A stretch of DNA of 64,000 bases from Pseudomonas sp. R5-89-07 (GTDB lineage Bacteria > Pseudomonadota > Gammaproteobacteria > Pseudomonadales > Pseudomonadaceae): NCBI RefSeq assembly GCF_003851685.1, contig NZ_CP027727.1, positions 5,518,001 to 5,582,000 of the forward strand, written 5' to 3'. The notes beneath the pieces are model-generated. The model was given only the letters and a program-made list of their open reading frames with translations, was not told the origin of the DNA and searched no databases. How positions within the stretch are numbered: the stretch's first letter is position 1; each line of letters starts with the position of its first letter. Below are positions 1-8,805 of this stretch, piece by piece. The position numbers were made by a program, and so were the translations under genes.

Positions 1-659
1 ACCAGGTGGCCAGGCAGTTCGGCCATGAACTGTTGCCGACCCGCGCGGGCCTGGTGCCGTTCACCATCACCGATCAGCTCAAGGACCTGTGCGGCGAGCT
101 GTCCGGCACCTCGGTGGATTGCCTGGTCAGCTGCAACGGCCAGAGCTTTCGCGAGAACATCCTGTTTACCCATCGTGGCCTGAGTGGGCCGGCGATCCTG
201 CAGATCTCCTCCTACTGGGAACCCGGCGACACGCTGGAAATCAACCTGCTGCCCGACCACGACGCCCACACCTGGCTGCAACAGCAACAGGCCGAGCGCC
301 CCAATAGCGAGCTGAAAACCCTGCTGGGCGAGATCTTCACCAAGAAAATGGCCAACCTGCTGGCGGACACCTGGTTTGCGTCCAAGCCGATGAAGCAGTA
401 CACCCATGCCGAAATTGCCGACATCGCTTCGATGCTCGGCAGCTGGCAACTGGTACCGGCAGGCACGGAGGGCTATCGCACCGCGGAGGTGACGCTGGGC
501 GGAGTGGATACGCGCGAAGTGTCTTCCAAGACCATGGAGTCGCTGAAAAGCCCTGGGCTGTACTTTATCGGTGAAGTGCTGGACGTGACCGGGCACTTGG
601 GTGGGTTCAATTTCCAGTGGGCGTGGGCTTCAGGCTACGCCGCAGCGCAGTACGTCTGA
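1..659 (+). CDS. HI0933/YhiN-family FAD-dependent oxidoreductase, C-terminal part
   Basis: The reading frame is open from the window edge, so the N-terminal part with the Rossmann FAD-binding motif lies outside. The visible 218 residues carry signatures of the HI0933-like (YhiN/BaiN) flavoprotein family: the HRGLSGPAILQ segment near residue 57, the TLGGVDTREV block, and a C-terminal FIGEVLDVTGHLGGFNFQWAWASG-type stretch that closes the FAD site in this family. The family binds FAD, but its cellular substrate is not firmly established. The GTG near base 6 is an internal codon, not a start. The gene ends just before a REP palindrome. The family call is firm; the function is open. Confidence 0.88.
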   Translation, partial: QVARQFGHELLPTRAGLVPFTITDQLKDLCGELSGTSVDCLVSCNGQSFRENILFTHRGLSGPAILQISSYWEPGDTLEINLLPDHDAHTWLQQQQAERPNSELKTLLGEIFTKKMANLLADTWFASKPMKQYTHAEIADIASMLGSWQLVPAGTEGYRTAEVTLGGVDTREVSSKTMESLKSPGLYFIGEVLDVTGHLGGFNFQWAWASGYAAAQYV

Positions 660-675
660 CACAACACGGTTAAAA

Positions 676-707
676 AATGTGGGAGGGGGCTTGCCCCCTC
701 CCACATT
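676..707. repeat. Single REP palindrome, GGGAGGGGGC type
   Basis: A perfect 15-bp inverted repeat (AATGTGGGAGGGGGC, TT loop, and its complement) lies in the gap between the oxidoreductase and yccS. It is the commonest REP class of this window. It could also act as a weak terminator or mRNA 3' end. Confidence 0.9.
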
Positions 708-820
708 GTGTTGTGCAGTGAGCCAGGGAAATTTTTTGCGCAGCGATGTGATCACCACCCTTGCCGTGGCGTCCTTGATAGCTCAATTTAGCGACACCGT
801 CCCGGAAGACTCCAGACTTC

Positions 821-3004
821 ATGTCATCGACCTCGTTCAAGCAGTCCCTGCGACGCCTGTGGGCACTGGATAAATTCAGCTACAGCATTCGGGTATTCAT
901 CGCCCTTACCGGCAGCATGGCGTTGTGCTGGTATCAGGATGAAATGACGTTGTTGATTCCGCTGTTCCTGGGGATTATCGCCAGCGCCCTGGCCGAGACC
1001 GATGACAGTTGGCAAGGCCGTCTCAACGCCCTGGCGGTGACGCTGGTGTGCTTCAGCATTGCCGCGCTGTCGGTGGAGCTGCTGTTCCCTTACCCCTGGA
1101 TTTTCGCAGTCTCCCTGGCCCTGGCCACGTTTGGCCTGACCATGCTCGGCGCGCTCGGCGAACGCTATGGCGCGATTGCCTCGGCCACCCTGATCCTGTC
1201 GGTCTATACCATGATCGGCGTGGACCAGCGCGGCGGTGCCGTCAGTGATTTTTGGCACGAACCGCTGCTGCTGGTGGCGGGCGCGGCCTGGTACGGCGTG
1301 CTGTCGGTGCTGTGGCAGGCGCTGTTTTCCAACCAACCGGTGCAGCAGAGCCTGGCGCGGTTGTTCCGCGAGCTGGGGCGCTATCTCAAGCTCAAGTCAT
1401 CGCTGTTCGAGCCGATCCGCCAGTTGGATGTGCAAGCGCGGCGCCTGGAATTGGCCCAGCAGAATGGCCGGGTCGTCGCCGCCCTGAATGCCGCCAAGGA
1501 AATCATCCTGCACCGCGTCGGCAACGGCCGACCGGGCTCCAAGGTCAGCCGTTACCTGAAGCTGTACTTCCTGGCCCAGGACATCCACGAACGCGCCAGT
1601 TCGTCCCACTACCCCTACAACGCCCTGGCCGAGGCCTTCTTCCACAGCGACGTGCTGTTCCGCTGCCAACGCCTGCTGCGCCAGCAAGGCAAGGCCTGCC
1701 AGTCCCTGGCCGAGTCGATCCAACTGCGCCAGCCGTTCATTTATGACGACAGCTTCGCCGAAGCGCTGGGTGATCTGAACGCCTCCCTGGAACACCTGCG
1801 TATCCAGAGCAACCCGGCCTGGCGCGGCTTGCTGCGCTCGTTGCGCGCCCTGGCTGCCAACTTGTCCACTCTCGACCGGTTGCTGGGCGACGCGAGCAAC
1901 CCCGACGCCCTGGCCGACGCCACCGACAGCAACCTGCTGGACCGCGCCCCACGCAACCTCAAGGAAATGTGGACGCGCCTGCGCACCCAGCTCACGCCCA
2001 CCTCGCTGCTGTTTCGTCACGCCCTGCGCCTGTCCCTGGCGCTGACCGTGGGCTACGCCACCCTGCATGCCATCCACGCCTCCCAGGGCTACTGGATCAT
2101 CCTCACCACGCTCTTTGTGTGCCAACCCAACTACGGTGCGACGCGCCGCAAGCTCGGCCAGCGGATCATCGGCACCGCCATCGGCCTGACGGTGGCATGG
2201 GCGCTATTCGATCTGTTTCCAAGCCCGGTGGTGCAGTCGATGTTCGCCATCGCCGCTGGCCTGGTGTTCTTTATCAACCGCACCACGCGCTACACCCTGG
2301 CCACGGCGGCGATCACCTTGATGGTGCTGTTCTGCTTCAACCAGGTGGGCGATGGCTACGGGCTGTTCCTGCCACGCCTGTTCGATACCCTGCTTGGCAG
2401 CCTGATCGCGGGCCTGGCGGTGTTCCTGTTCCTGCCTGACTGGCAAGGTCGGCGCCTGAACAAGGTGCTGGCCAACACCCTGACCTGCAACAGCATCTAC
2501 CTGCGCCAGATCATGCAGCAGTACGCCGCCGGCAAGAGCGACGACCTGGCCTACCGCCTGGCCCGGCGCAACGCGCACAACGCCGATGCAGCACTGTCCA
2601 CCACCCTGGCCAATATGCTGATGGAGCCTGGGCATTTCCGTAAGGAGGCCGATGTTGGCTTCAGGTTCCTGGTGTTGTCGCACACCCTGCTCAGCTATTT
2701 GTCGGGCCTTGGCGCACACCGCGACACCCAGCTGCCGGCCGAAGTGCGTGAGCAGCTGATCGAAGAGGCAGGCAACAGCCTGGCGGCGAGCATTGATGAA
2801 ATCGCCACGGGTCTTGCCAACAAGCAGCCGATTGCGATCCAGAGTGATGACGAGGAAGCGCTGGCGGCGCAGCTTGAGCAGATGCCGGATGAGATCGATG
2901 AGGGCCAGCGGCTGGTGCAAACGCAACTGGCGTTGATCTGTCGGCAGTTGGGGCCGTTGCGGACGTTGGCGGCGCATCTGATCAAGGATACCGGTGCGGC
3001 TTAG
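821..3004 (+). CDS. yccS: YccS/FUSC-family inner-membrane transporter
   Basis: A 727-residue membrane protein with the two-module FUSC layout. A hydrophobic cluster at about residues 20-160 is followed by a long soluble helical region (about 165-390). A second membrane cluster (about 396-545) begins with HALRLSLALTVGYA and includes GYWIILTTLFVCQPNYGAT, the typical FUSC segment. A cytosolic tail closes the protein. Length and order match YccS/YhfK proteins, which resemble aromatic-acid and fusaric-acid efflux pumps; the substrate is unknown. The ATG at 821 gives the standard N-terminus. No partner membrane-fusion protein lies nearby, so it appears monocistronic. Its stop is followed directly by a REP pair that is broken by an IS. 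Confidence 0.88.
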   Translation: MSSTSFKQSLRRLWALDKFSYSIRVFIALTGSMALCWYQDEMTLLIPLFLGIIASALAETDDSWQGRLNALAVTLVCFSIAALSVELLFPYPWIFAVSLALATFGLTMLGALGERYGAIASATLILSVYTMIGVDQRGGAVSDFWHEPLLLVAGAAWYGVLSVLWQALFSNQPVQQSLARLFRELGRYLKLKSSLFEPIRQLDVQARRLELAQQNGRVVAALNAAKEIILHRVGNGRPGSKVSRYLKLYFLAQDIHERASSSHYPYNALAEAFFHSDVLFRCQRLLRQQGKACQSLAESIQLRQPFIYDDSFAEALGDLNASLEHLRIQSNPAWRGLLRSLRALAANLSTLDRLLGDASNPDALADATDSNLLDRAPRNLKEMWTRLRTQLTPTSLLFRHALRLSLALTVGYATLHAIHASQGYWIILTTLFVCQPNYGATRRKLGQRIIGTAIGLTVAWALFDLFPSPVVQSMFAIAAGLVFFINRTTRYTLATAAITLMVLFCFNQVGDGYGLFLPRLFDTLLGSLIAGLAVFLFLPDWQGRRLNKVLANTLTCNSIYLRQIMQQYAAGKSDDLAYRLARRNAHNADAALSTTLANMLMEPGHFRKEADVGFRFLVLSHTLLSYLSGLGAHRDTQLPAEVREQLIEEAGNSLAASIDEIATGLANKQPIAIQSDDEEALAAQLEQMPDEIDEGQRLVQTQLALICRQLGPLRTLAAHLIKDTGAA

Positions 3005-3007
3005 GCC

Positions 3008-3069
3008 GCTATCGGGGGCAAGCCCCCTCCCACAGTGACTGCATTCCAATGTGGGAGGGGGCTTGCCCC
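3008..3069. repeat. REP pair (REPIN) truncated by IS insertion
   Basis: The left arm (ATCGGGGGCAAGCCCCCTCCCACA) and the inverted right arm (AATGTGGGAGGGGGCTTGCCCC) are separated by a short spacer. The right arm stops after GCCCC, where the IS481-type element begins, so the final CGAT of a normal arm is missing on this side. Confidence 0.85.
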
Positions 3070-3070
3070 G

Positions 3071-4331
3071 GTACAAACCGGGGACATCGTTTACATTTCT
3101 AACCGGGGACATGGTTTACAGGTTAATACGCATGATCAGGAGGTAACTGATCATGCCCTGGAACCAAGAGTCTCCGATGAATCAACGAATCAGACTGGTC
3201 GGCAACTACACCAAAAGCCAGTTGGCACGTCGCTTTGACGTTAGTCGGCCTACGGTCGACAAATGGATTGCCCGGCACAACGGTGATTTAAAGTCCTTAT
3301 CCGAGCTGTCCCGACGACCTCACAACAGCCCAAATAAAACCGACGACGAGATTTTGGCTCGTGTGGTGGCGATGAAGGAGGCCCACGATAAATGGGGGCC
3401 TAAGAAGCTTCTCGAACTATTACGGCTTGAAGATCTTTCCGTCGCCTGGCCTTCTCCAAGTACAGCGGGCCAGTGGCTTGATCGGCTTGGGCTCGTCAAC
3501 AAACGACGTTTCAAGCGCCGGCACAGTATTTCCCAGGCAGAAATGCGAGAGGCCAACGAACCTAACGAGACTTGGTGCGCTGATTACAAAGGGCAATTCA
3601 AGATGTTTGACGCGCAGATGTGCTTCCCTTTGACCGTTACAGACCACGCGTCCCGGATGATTCTGGCGTGCAGGGCCCATCCCCAGATCAAGACCCAGCC
3701 AGTAAAGCAAGCATTTGAAAGGCTTTTTCAGGAGTACGGCATGCCGGAAGTTATCCGTTCGGACAACGGGGTTCCGTTCGCTTCTCCGGGTCTGGCAAGA
3801 ATGTCCACATTGGCAGTTTGGTGGATTCGTCTGGGCATCTATCCGGAGCGCACCATGCCAGGAAGACCCGCCCAGAATGGTCGCCATGAGCGAATGCACC
3901 GTAGTTTGAAACTTGAGCTGCCCATAGGGAAAAACTTAGTCGAGCAGCAGCTTTTGCTGGAGCATTTCAGGCATGAGTTCAATTACGTACGCCCTCATGA
4001 AGCCCTCGGCATGAAACGTCCGGGAGACCTATATGTGCCGTCTACCCGACTTTACCCAGGCTGTTTGCCCGATGTGGAGCATCCCGCAGAAATGAGGGTT
4101 CGCAGCGTCAGACAGGACGGATCGATCAAATGGAACGGCAAGTTGTTATTTGTCAGCGAGGCACTATCTGGGGAAAGGATAGGACTCAAAGAAGTTGAAG
4201 ATGATGTTTGGGATTTGTACCTGTGTGATTATCCCCTGGGGAGGCTTGGGCGAGGTATGACCCGCGTCCAGGCCTCAAATGTGTAAACGATGTCCCCGGT
4301 TTCAGATGTAAACGATGTCTACGGTTCTACA
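3071..4331 (+). mobile_element. IS481-family insertion sequence, apparently intact
   Basis: About 1.26 kb, bounded by related inverted ends. Each end holds two tandem copies of a segment like ACCGGGGACATCGTTTACA (left about 3071-3120, right about 4281-4331, inverted). CCCCG flanks both sides (3066-3070 and 4332-4336) and may be the target duplication. It is low complexity, so the exact boundary is uncertain by a few bases. The single transposase ORF is complete, and base composition is visibly less GC-rich than the flanks. The element sits inside a REP pair. Confidence 0.85.
3153..4286 (+). CDS. IS481-family DDE transposase
   Basis: A 377-residue transposase. An N-terminal helix-turn-helix (about residues 10-42, with QLARRFDVSRPTVDKWIARH) recognises the ends. 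The integrase-like catalytic core carries the acidic triad at D144 (CADYKG), D204 (RSDNG) and E246 (GRHERMHRSLK). All three residues and the full length are present, so the protein is predicted active. The start is supported by a strong AGGAGG ribosome site at about 3138. The ORF ends at the edge of the right terminal repeat. This is typical of IS481 elements that encode a single ORF without frameshifting. Confidence 0.93.
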   Translation: MPWNQESPMNQRIRLVGNYTKSQLARRFDVSRPTVDKWIARHNGDLKSLSELSRRPHNSPNKTDDEILARVVAMKEAHDKWGPKKLLELLRLEDLSVAWPSPSTAGQWLDRLGLVNKRRFKRRHSISQAEMREANEPNETWCADYKGQFKMFDAQMCFPLTVTDHASRMILACRAHPQIKTQPVKQAFERLFQEYGMPEVIRSDNGVPFASPGLARMSTLAVWWIRLGIYPERTMPGRPAQNGRHERMHRSLKLELPIGKNLVEQQLLLEHFRHEFNYVRPHEALGMKRPGDLYVPSTRLYPGCLPDVEHPAEMRVRSVRQDGSIKWNGKLLFVSEALSGERIGLKEVEDDVWDLYLCDYPLGRLGRGMTRVQASNV

Positions 4332-4353
4332 CCCCGATTGGCCCGCAAGAGCG

Positions 4354-5091
4354 CTACATCCCATGCGCCTTGAGCAATTTTGCATAACTGCCGTCCTCCT
4401 TCATCCTGGCAATCTCCCGATCAAAGCCGGCCACAATCTGCGCATGCTCGGGGTTCTTCAGGCTGACCAGAATATGCAGGCTGTTCTCGCTCAGCGGCTT
4501 GCCCAGGAACTCCACGGCATTGCGCACCCTGGGCGACTCCCGCGCCAGGTAGTAACGCGCCACGAACTCATCCTCCACTGTCAGCCGCACCCGTTTCGCC
4601 ACCAGCATACGCACGGCCATGGCGAAGCTATGCACCGGGACTTTCTGTAGCTGCGCATCCTGGTCGAACGCTGCCGAATAGGCATAGCCGCGCACCACGG
4701 CGATGCTTTCGTCGTGCAACTGTTCCAGGGCCTGATAATCGATAGCGTCGTCACGGCGCTTGATAAAGCGCACACGGTTGACCAGATAGGGCGCGGAAAA
4801 CTGGCCCAGCTGCGTGCGCGCATCGTCGTACCAGGCGTTGACCAGCACGTCGTAGTGCCCATCCCCCACGCCCTTCAGTGCGCGCGCCCAAGGCACCTGC
4901 TCAAAATCGCTGGCGTACCCGGCCCGAGCCAGCGCGGTGCTGACGATATCCGTAGCCAGCCCGCCGTTGACCAGGGTGACGTCGGTGAACGGCGGCCAGC
5001 CATCCGCTACCAAACGCAAACGCTGCGCCCATACCGGTTGAACCAGCAACAACACGGCGATCAAAGCAACGGCACGAGCATATCGCGGCAT
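4354..5091 (-). CDS. Periplasmic solute-binding protein (SBP_bac_3 family), orphan
   Basis: About 245 residues from the chosen start. The N-terminal MPRYARAVALIAVLLLV stretch ending in VWAQ is a signal peptide with an AxA-like cleavage site, so the product should be periplasmic. The mature protein starts with LRLVADGWPPFTDV, typical of bacterial solute-binding family 3, whose members bind polar amino acids or serve as sensor inputs. A longer frame reaching 5187 adds 32 residues with no signal-like character and was not used. No permease or ATPase is adjacent. Ligand unknown. The downstream end abuts the IS481 element, which may have altered its 3' flank. Confidence 0.85.
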   Translation of the reverse strand: MPRYARAVALIAVLLLVQPVWAQRLRLVADGWPPFTDVTLVNGGLATDIVSTALARAGYASDFEQVPWARALKGVGDGHYDVLVNAWYDDARTQLGQFSAPYLVNRVRFIKRRDDAIDYQALEQLHDESIAVVRGYAYSAAFDQDAQLQKVPVHSFAMAVRMLVAKRVRLTVEDEFVARYYLARESPRVRNAVEFLGKPLSENSLHILVSLKNPEHAQIVAGFDREIARMKEDGSYAKLLKAHGM

Positions 5092-5229
5092 GCTGAAAGT
5101 CCTTGGCGGCAGGCGATGGCCTGATAACAGTAGCTCATCAATGAGCACGCATTGCTTATTACACAAACAAGTCAGGCGCGCATGCACTCAATGATGGCAA
5201 ATTGACGCCATTCACAAAATAGCCGGTTT

Positions 5230-5259
5230 TAGACAGCGGCGCCCGTCGCGCTTACTATC
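5230..5259 (+). promoter_or_regulatory. Candidate sigma-70 promoter for elaA-type gene
   Basis: TAGACA (5230-5235) and TACTAT (5254-5259) are 18 bp apart, about 31 bases before the start codon at 5290. The match is moderate, so this is a suggestion only. Confidence 0.4.
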
Positions 5260-5289
5260 CCTGCCAAGCCTTTGCAAAGAGCGCACATC

Positions 5290-5742
5290 ATGACGGTCGA
5301 TTGGGTCTGCAAACATCACGACGATTTAGGTAAAGAACAGCTTTACGCCCTCCTGCGCCTGCGCGGCGAGGTGTTCGTCGTTGAACAGAAATGCGTTTAC
5401 CAGGACATTGACGGGCAAGACCTGTCAGGTGATACCCACCATTTGATGGCCTGGAAGGACAATGAACTGGTGGCCTATCTGCGCCTGCTGGACCCGGAGT
5501 CACAGGGCGGCGACGTGGTGATCGGCCGGGTGATCGTCGCGCCATCGGCACGCGGCAGCGGATTGGGGCATTTGATGATGGAAGAAACCCTCAAGCAGAT
5601 CGAGGATATCTGGCCCGAGACACCGATTTTTCTTTCGGCCCAGGCGCATTTGCAGGGGTATTACGGGCGGTATGGGTTTGTGGTGGCCGGAGAGGAATAC
5701 CTGGAAGACGACATTCCGCATATTGGTATGCGGCGGGCTTGA
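5290..5742 (+). CDS. elaA: ElaA-type GNAT N-acetyltransferase
   Basis: A 150-residue protein of the GNAT acetyltransferase fold. It has the ElaA N-terminal pattern (LYALLRLRGEVFVVEQKC), the acetyl-CoA-binding motif A (VIGRVIVAPSARGSGLGHLMM, about residues 80-100) and the C-terminal QGYYGRYGF segment. It should use acetyl-CoA to acetylate a small molecule or protein amine; the true substrate of ElaA is unknown. ATG 5290 (MTVDWVC) is preferred over an upstream TTG because the conserved family N-terminus begins there. It is monocistronic, with a REP pair directly after the stop. Confidence 0.88.
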   Translation: MTVDWVCKHHDDLGKEQLYALLRLRGEVFVVEQKCVYQDIDGQDLSGDTHHLMAWKDNELVAYLRLLDPESQGGDVVIGRVIVAPSARGSGLGHLMMEETLKQIEDIWPETPIFLSAQAHLQGYYGRYGFVVAGEEYLEDDIPHIGMRRA

Positions 5743-5747
5743 GGGCC

Positions 5748-5822
5748 TCATCGGGGGCAAGCCCCCTCCCACACTTGATGTGTGAATACATTCAAATGTG
5801 GGAGGGGGCTTGCCCCCGATGG
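5748..5822. repeat. REP pair (REPIN), GGGAGGGGGC type
   Basis: Two inverted arms, ATCGGGGGCAAGCCCCC and GGGGGCTTGCCCCCGAT, flank a 28-bp spacer between the convergent elaA-type gene and the wHTH gene. Confidence 0.9.
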
Positions 5823-5845
5823 CGTCAGCCCATCCACCGCAGACC

Positions 5846-6142
5846 TCACGGATAACCCAACACCTGCTTGATCGCCGCAAGATTCGCCTCGATCCACCGC
5901 CGATCAATCGCACCCCAGTCACGAATCCGATAACGCCCGGCATGGTTACGGGCACCGTCTTCCTGCTCGAATTCGCACACGATATCCAGGTCGGCCAATG
6001 CCGCAATCGTGTCCTGCGCCGTGCGCCGGGGCATGCCGGTGGCGTCGGTCAATGCCGGGACGCTGCTGGCCAGCTCGCTGTCGATCAAATAAGCCACATA
6101 CAGACGGCGGTAAAAGCTGCTCTTGGTTTTGCTCACATCCAT
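5846..6142 (-). CDS. Small winged-helix DNA-binding protein
   Basis: A 98-residue basic protein. The central part (about residues 25-60, SSVPALTDATGMPRRTAQDTIAALADLDIVCEF) reads as a winged helix-turn-helix of the MarR/GntR-like type. The C-terminal region, RYRIRDWGAIDRRWI, is conserved in proteins of this kind next to YgjP in Pseudomonas. ATG 6142 was preferred to the TTG two codons earlier. The gene lies 17 bases downstream of the YgjP-like gene on the same strand, so the two are probably co-transcribed. Its target is unknown and no ligand-binding domain is seen. Confidence 0.72.
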   Translation of the reverse strand: MDVSKTKSSFYRRLYVAYLIDSELASSVPALTDATGMPRRTAQDTIAALADLDIVCEFEQEDGARNHAGRYRIRDWGAIDRRWIEANLAAIKQVLGYP

Positions 6143-6159
6143 GGTCAATCGCCTTGTGA

Positions 6160-6660
6160 TTAGGGCTTGCCCTGCAAATCGCGCCAGGTGAGGTACACGC
6201 GCAGGTCGAACTCCACCTGATGGTAGCCCGGCATCATGTGTTCGCAGAGTTTATAGAACGCCTTGTTGTGGTCCGATTCCTTGAAGTGCGCCAGCTCGTG
6301 CACCACGATCATGCGCAGAAACTCCGGGGCCGCTTCCTTGAACAGCGCGGCGATACGGATCTCTTTCTTGGACTTGAGGTTGCCGCCCTGCACCCGCGAA
6401 ATCGTAGTGTGCAAACCCAGGGCGCGGTGGGTGAGGTCCAGGCGGTTATCGAACAGCACCTTGTCAATCGACGGTGCATTGCGCAGGTGTTCCTGCTTCA
6501 AGGCCAGGGCATAGCTGTACAGGGCTTTGTCGCTCTGCACGGCGTGCCGCTCGGGATAACGCTGCTCCAGGTAGGCACCCAACTGCTGCTTGGCGATCAG
6601 TTGGCGTACTTGTTCCTGAAGGGCAGCGGGATAGGCCTGGAGGTATTTCAATGCGGTCAT
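6160..6660 (-). CDS. YgjP-like zinc metallopeptidase-domain protein
   Basis: A 166-residue protein with the M48-like zinc motif HELAHFKESDH (H121, E122, H125, with H131 as a likely third ligand) typical of the YgjP/DUF45 family. The family resembles zinc metalloproteases; E. coli YgjP has been reported to act on nucleotides, so the activity is not certain. There is no signal peptide or membrane segment, so it is cytosolic. It forms a short minus-strand unit with the winged-helix gene that follows it. Motif and length support the family call strongly. Confidence 0.85.
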   Translation of the reverse strand: MTALKYLQAYPAALQEQVRQLIAKQQLGAYLEQRYPERHAVQSDKALYSYALALKQEHLRNAPSIDKVLFDNRLDLTHRALGLHTTISRVQGGNLKSKKEIRIAALFKEAAPEFLRMIVVHELAHFKESDHNKAFYKLCEHMMPGYHQVEFDLRVYLTWRDLQGKP

Positions 6661-6702
6661 GATGTCTGCAACAGGGTTCGGACGGGCGCCAGTGTAGCGA
6701 AT

Positions 6703-8805
6703 TCAAAGCGTGTGGGGGTGTGACCAACCGACCACGTCCTCGGCCATCAGCGGCGCCGCCGCCCAGGCGCCCTGGATGAACGAGCAACCATTGGCCTTGA
6801 GCCACTGTGACTGCTCCAGGGTTTCCACGCCCTCCGCAATCACCAGTACATCAAAATGCCCGCACAGCTCGATGATGCTGCGCGCCATCACCGCATCCCG
6901 CGCCGAGCCCGGCAGACGGGCCACTAATTGCGGATCAAGCTTGAGGGTGTCGAACGCCAGGTCGCGCAAATGGGCAAGTGAACAGCGACCGCAGCCAAAG
7001 TCATCCAGGGCGATACGCACCCCAAGCTCACGCAACAGCTTGAGTTGCTTGGTCGATTCCTCAAGGTTGCTCATCAGGCAGTCTTCACCGATTTCCACTT
7101 CCAATTGCCGCCCCTGTAAACCGTGTCGTTCGAGCACCTGGCGCAGTTGACTGGCCAGGTTAGGCATATTGAACTGGCTGCTGCTCAGGCTCACGCTCAG
7201 CACCAACTCGTCATCGAAAGCCGCCTGCCAGGCCTGGCGCTGGGCGGCGACCTGCTGGTAAATCCAAGTGCTCAACTGGCTGATCAAACGCGCCTCTTCA
7301 AGCAACGGCAAAAACAAACCCGGCGGCACATCGCCAACGCTCGGGTGCTGCCAGCGCAGCAACGCCTCAACCCCGCGCAAGCGTCCATCCTCCAGCGACA
7401 CCTGAGGCTGGTAGACCAGCGTGAACTCCTTGTTTTGGATCGCGCTGCGCACACTGTCTTCCAACATCAGGCGTGAGCGCGCTCGGCCGTTCATTTCCTG
7501 GTCGTAATAGCGATACTGCTGACGTCCAGCGCGCTTGGCTTCGTACATGGCGATGTCCGCCGCGCGCAACAGGCCGTTGAGGTCCGAGCCACAGTCCGGG
7601 AAGGTCGCAATACCGATGCTGGCCCCCAGCATCACGTCCAAACCGTCGACCTGCTGGCACACAGACACCCGCTCGATCAGCTTTTCCGCAATCTTCGCCG
7701 CCTGCTCCGGGAACTCCAGCTCCAGCAACGCGGTGAATTCATCCCCGCCCATGCGCCCCAGAATGTCGTAGGAGCGCAGACACGCCTGCATCTGCTCAGA
7801 CACCCAGCGCAGCACGCGATCACCGGCGTCATGGCCCAGGGTGTCGTTGACGCGTTTGAAACCATCCAGGTCCAGGTACAGCAACACCAGCGACTGCTCG
7901 TTACGTTCGCTGCGCAACAACATGTTTTCCACGGTCTGGTGGAAGCCCCGACGATTGAGCAGCCCGGTCAACGGATCGGTTACCGCCTGGAACTCCAACT
8001 GCTGGTGCAAATGACGCACCTCGGACATGTCCAGCACCGTCACCACCATTGCCTTCTGCTCGGCGGGCAAGGGCGCGCAGGACAACGCCACCGGCACCTG
8101 CTGACCGCGGCTGGTGCGCAAAATGGCGTCGTGCAAACGCCACGTTTCGCCTTTGCGATAGGCCTCGTACATCGGGAACCCCAGCCAGGCTGGCACATGG
8201 GGTTTTTGCAGGAAACTCAGGAAGCTCTCGCCCTGCAACTCCGCCATCGTGGCATTGAGCAACCTTGAGATAGCGGGGTTGGCGTACTGAATCACGCTGC
8301 CCTCGCCCACCACCAGAATGCCTTCGGCGGCGTTGTCCAATACCGAGGCATTGAAGGCTCGAGCGGCCTCCAGGTCATGGCTCAAACGCTGCAGGGCGCG
8401 GCGATCACGCTGATGCTCCAACAACGCCTGCACCTTGGGCTTGAGGATATGCGGGTCGAACGGTTTGAACAGGTAGTCGATCGCACCGCTGGCGTAGCCT
8501 TTGAGCACTGCGTCGGAGGACTGCGCATCGGCCGTGAGAAAGATGATCGGCGTCATGCTCGTACGCTGGCTGCCACGCATCAGGCGTGCCACCTCGAAGC
8601 CATCCATACCGGGCATGCGCACGTCCAGCAACACCAGATCGACGTCGTGAACCAGCAGCAATTCAAGGGCTTCCAGACCAGAAGCGGCGGTGATGACTCG
8701 CCAGTCTTGGCGCTGCAACACCGCACGCATGCTGACAAGGTTTTCCGGATAGTCGTCGACCACCAAGAGAACTGAACCGTCGCCGAGGTTTGGAGCGCAA
8801 TCCAT
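6703..8805 (-). CDS. Response regulator with PAS, GGDEF and EAL domains (c-di-GMP turnover)
   Basis: A 700-residue multidomain protein. The receiver domain spans residues 11-130, with phospho-acceptor D61 (LVLLDVRMPG). A PAS domain covers about 150-270. The GGDEF domain (about 272-440) has intact GGDEF at 353-357 and an allosteric RxxD site (R344-D347). The EAL domain (about 450-695) has EALLRW at 480, DDFG at 601-604, K622, EGVE at 658-661 and Q678. The EAL asparagine that normally ligands metal (SVNLS) is serine here (S539), so phosphodiesterase activity may be reduced. It should make or sense cyclic di-GMP under control of an unlinked histidine kinase. It is transcribed away from the alginate lyase gene. 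Confidence 0.92.
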   Translation of the reverse strand: MDCAPNLGDGSVLLVVDDYPENLVSMRAVLQRQDWRVITAASGLEALELLLVHDVDLVLLDVRMPGMDGFEVARLMRGSQRTSMTPIIFLTADAQSSDAVLKGYASGAIDYLFKPFDPHILKPKVQALLEHQRDRRALQRLSHDLEAARAFNASVLDNAAEGILVVGEGSVIQYANPAISRLLNATMAELQGESFLSFLQKPHVPAWLGFPMYEAYRKGETWRLHDAILRTSRGQQVPVALSCAPLPAEQKAMVVTVLDMSEVRHLHQQLEFQAVTDPLTGLLNRRGFHQTVENMLLRSERNEQSLVLLYLDLDGFKRVNDTLGHDAGDRVLRWVSEQMQACLRSYDILGRMGGDEFTALLELEFPEQAAKIAEKLIERVSVCQQVDGLDVMLGASIGIATFPDCGSDLNGLLRAADIAMYEAKRAGRQQYRYYDQEMNGRARSRLMLEDSVRSAIQNKEFTLVYQPQVSLEDGRLRGVEALLRWQHPSVGDVPPGLFLPLLEEARLISQLSTWIYQQVAAQRQAWQAAFDDELVLSVSLSSSQFNMPNLASQLRQVLERHGLQGRQLEVEIGEDCLMSNLEESTKQLKLLRELGVRIALDDFGCGRCSLAHLRDLAFDTLKLDPQLVARLPGSARDAVMARSIIELCGHFDVLVIAEGVETLEQSQWLKANGCSFIQGAWAAAPLMAEDVVGWSHPHTL

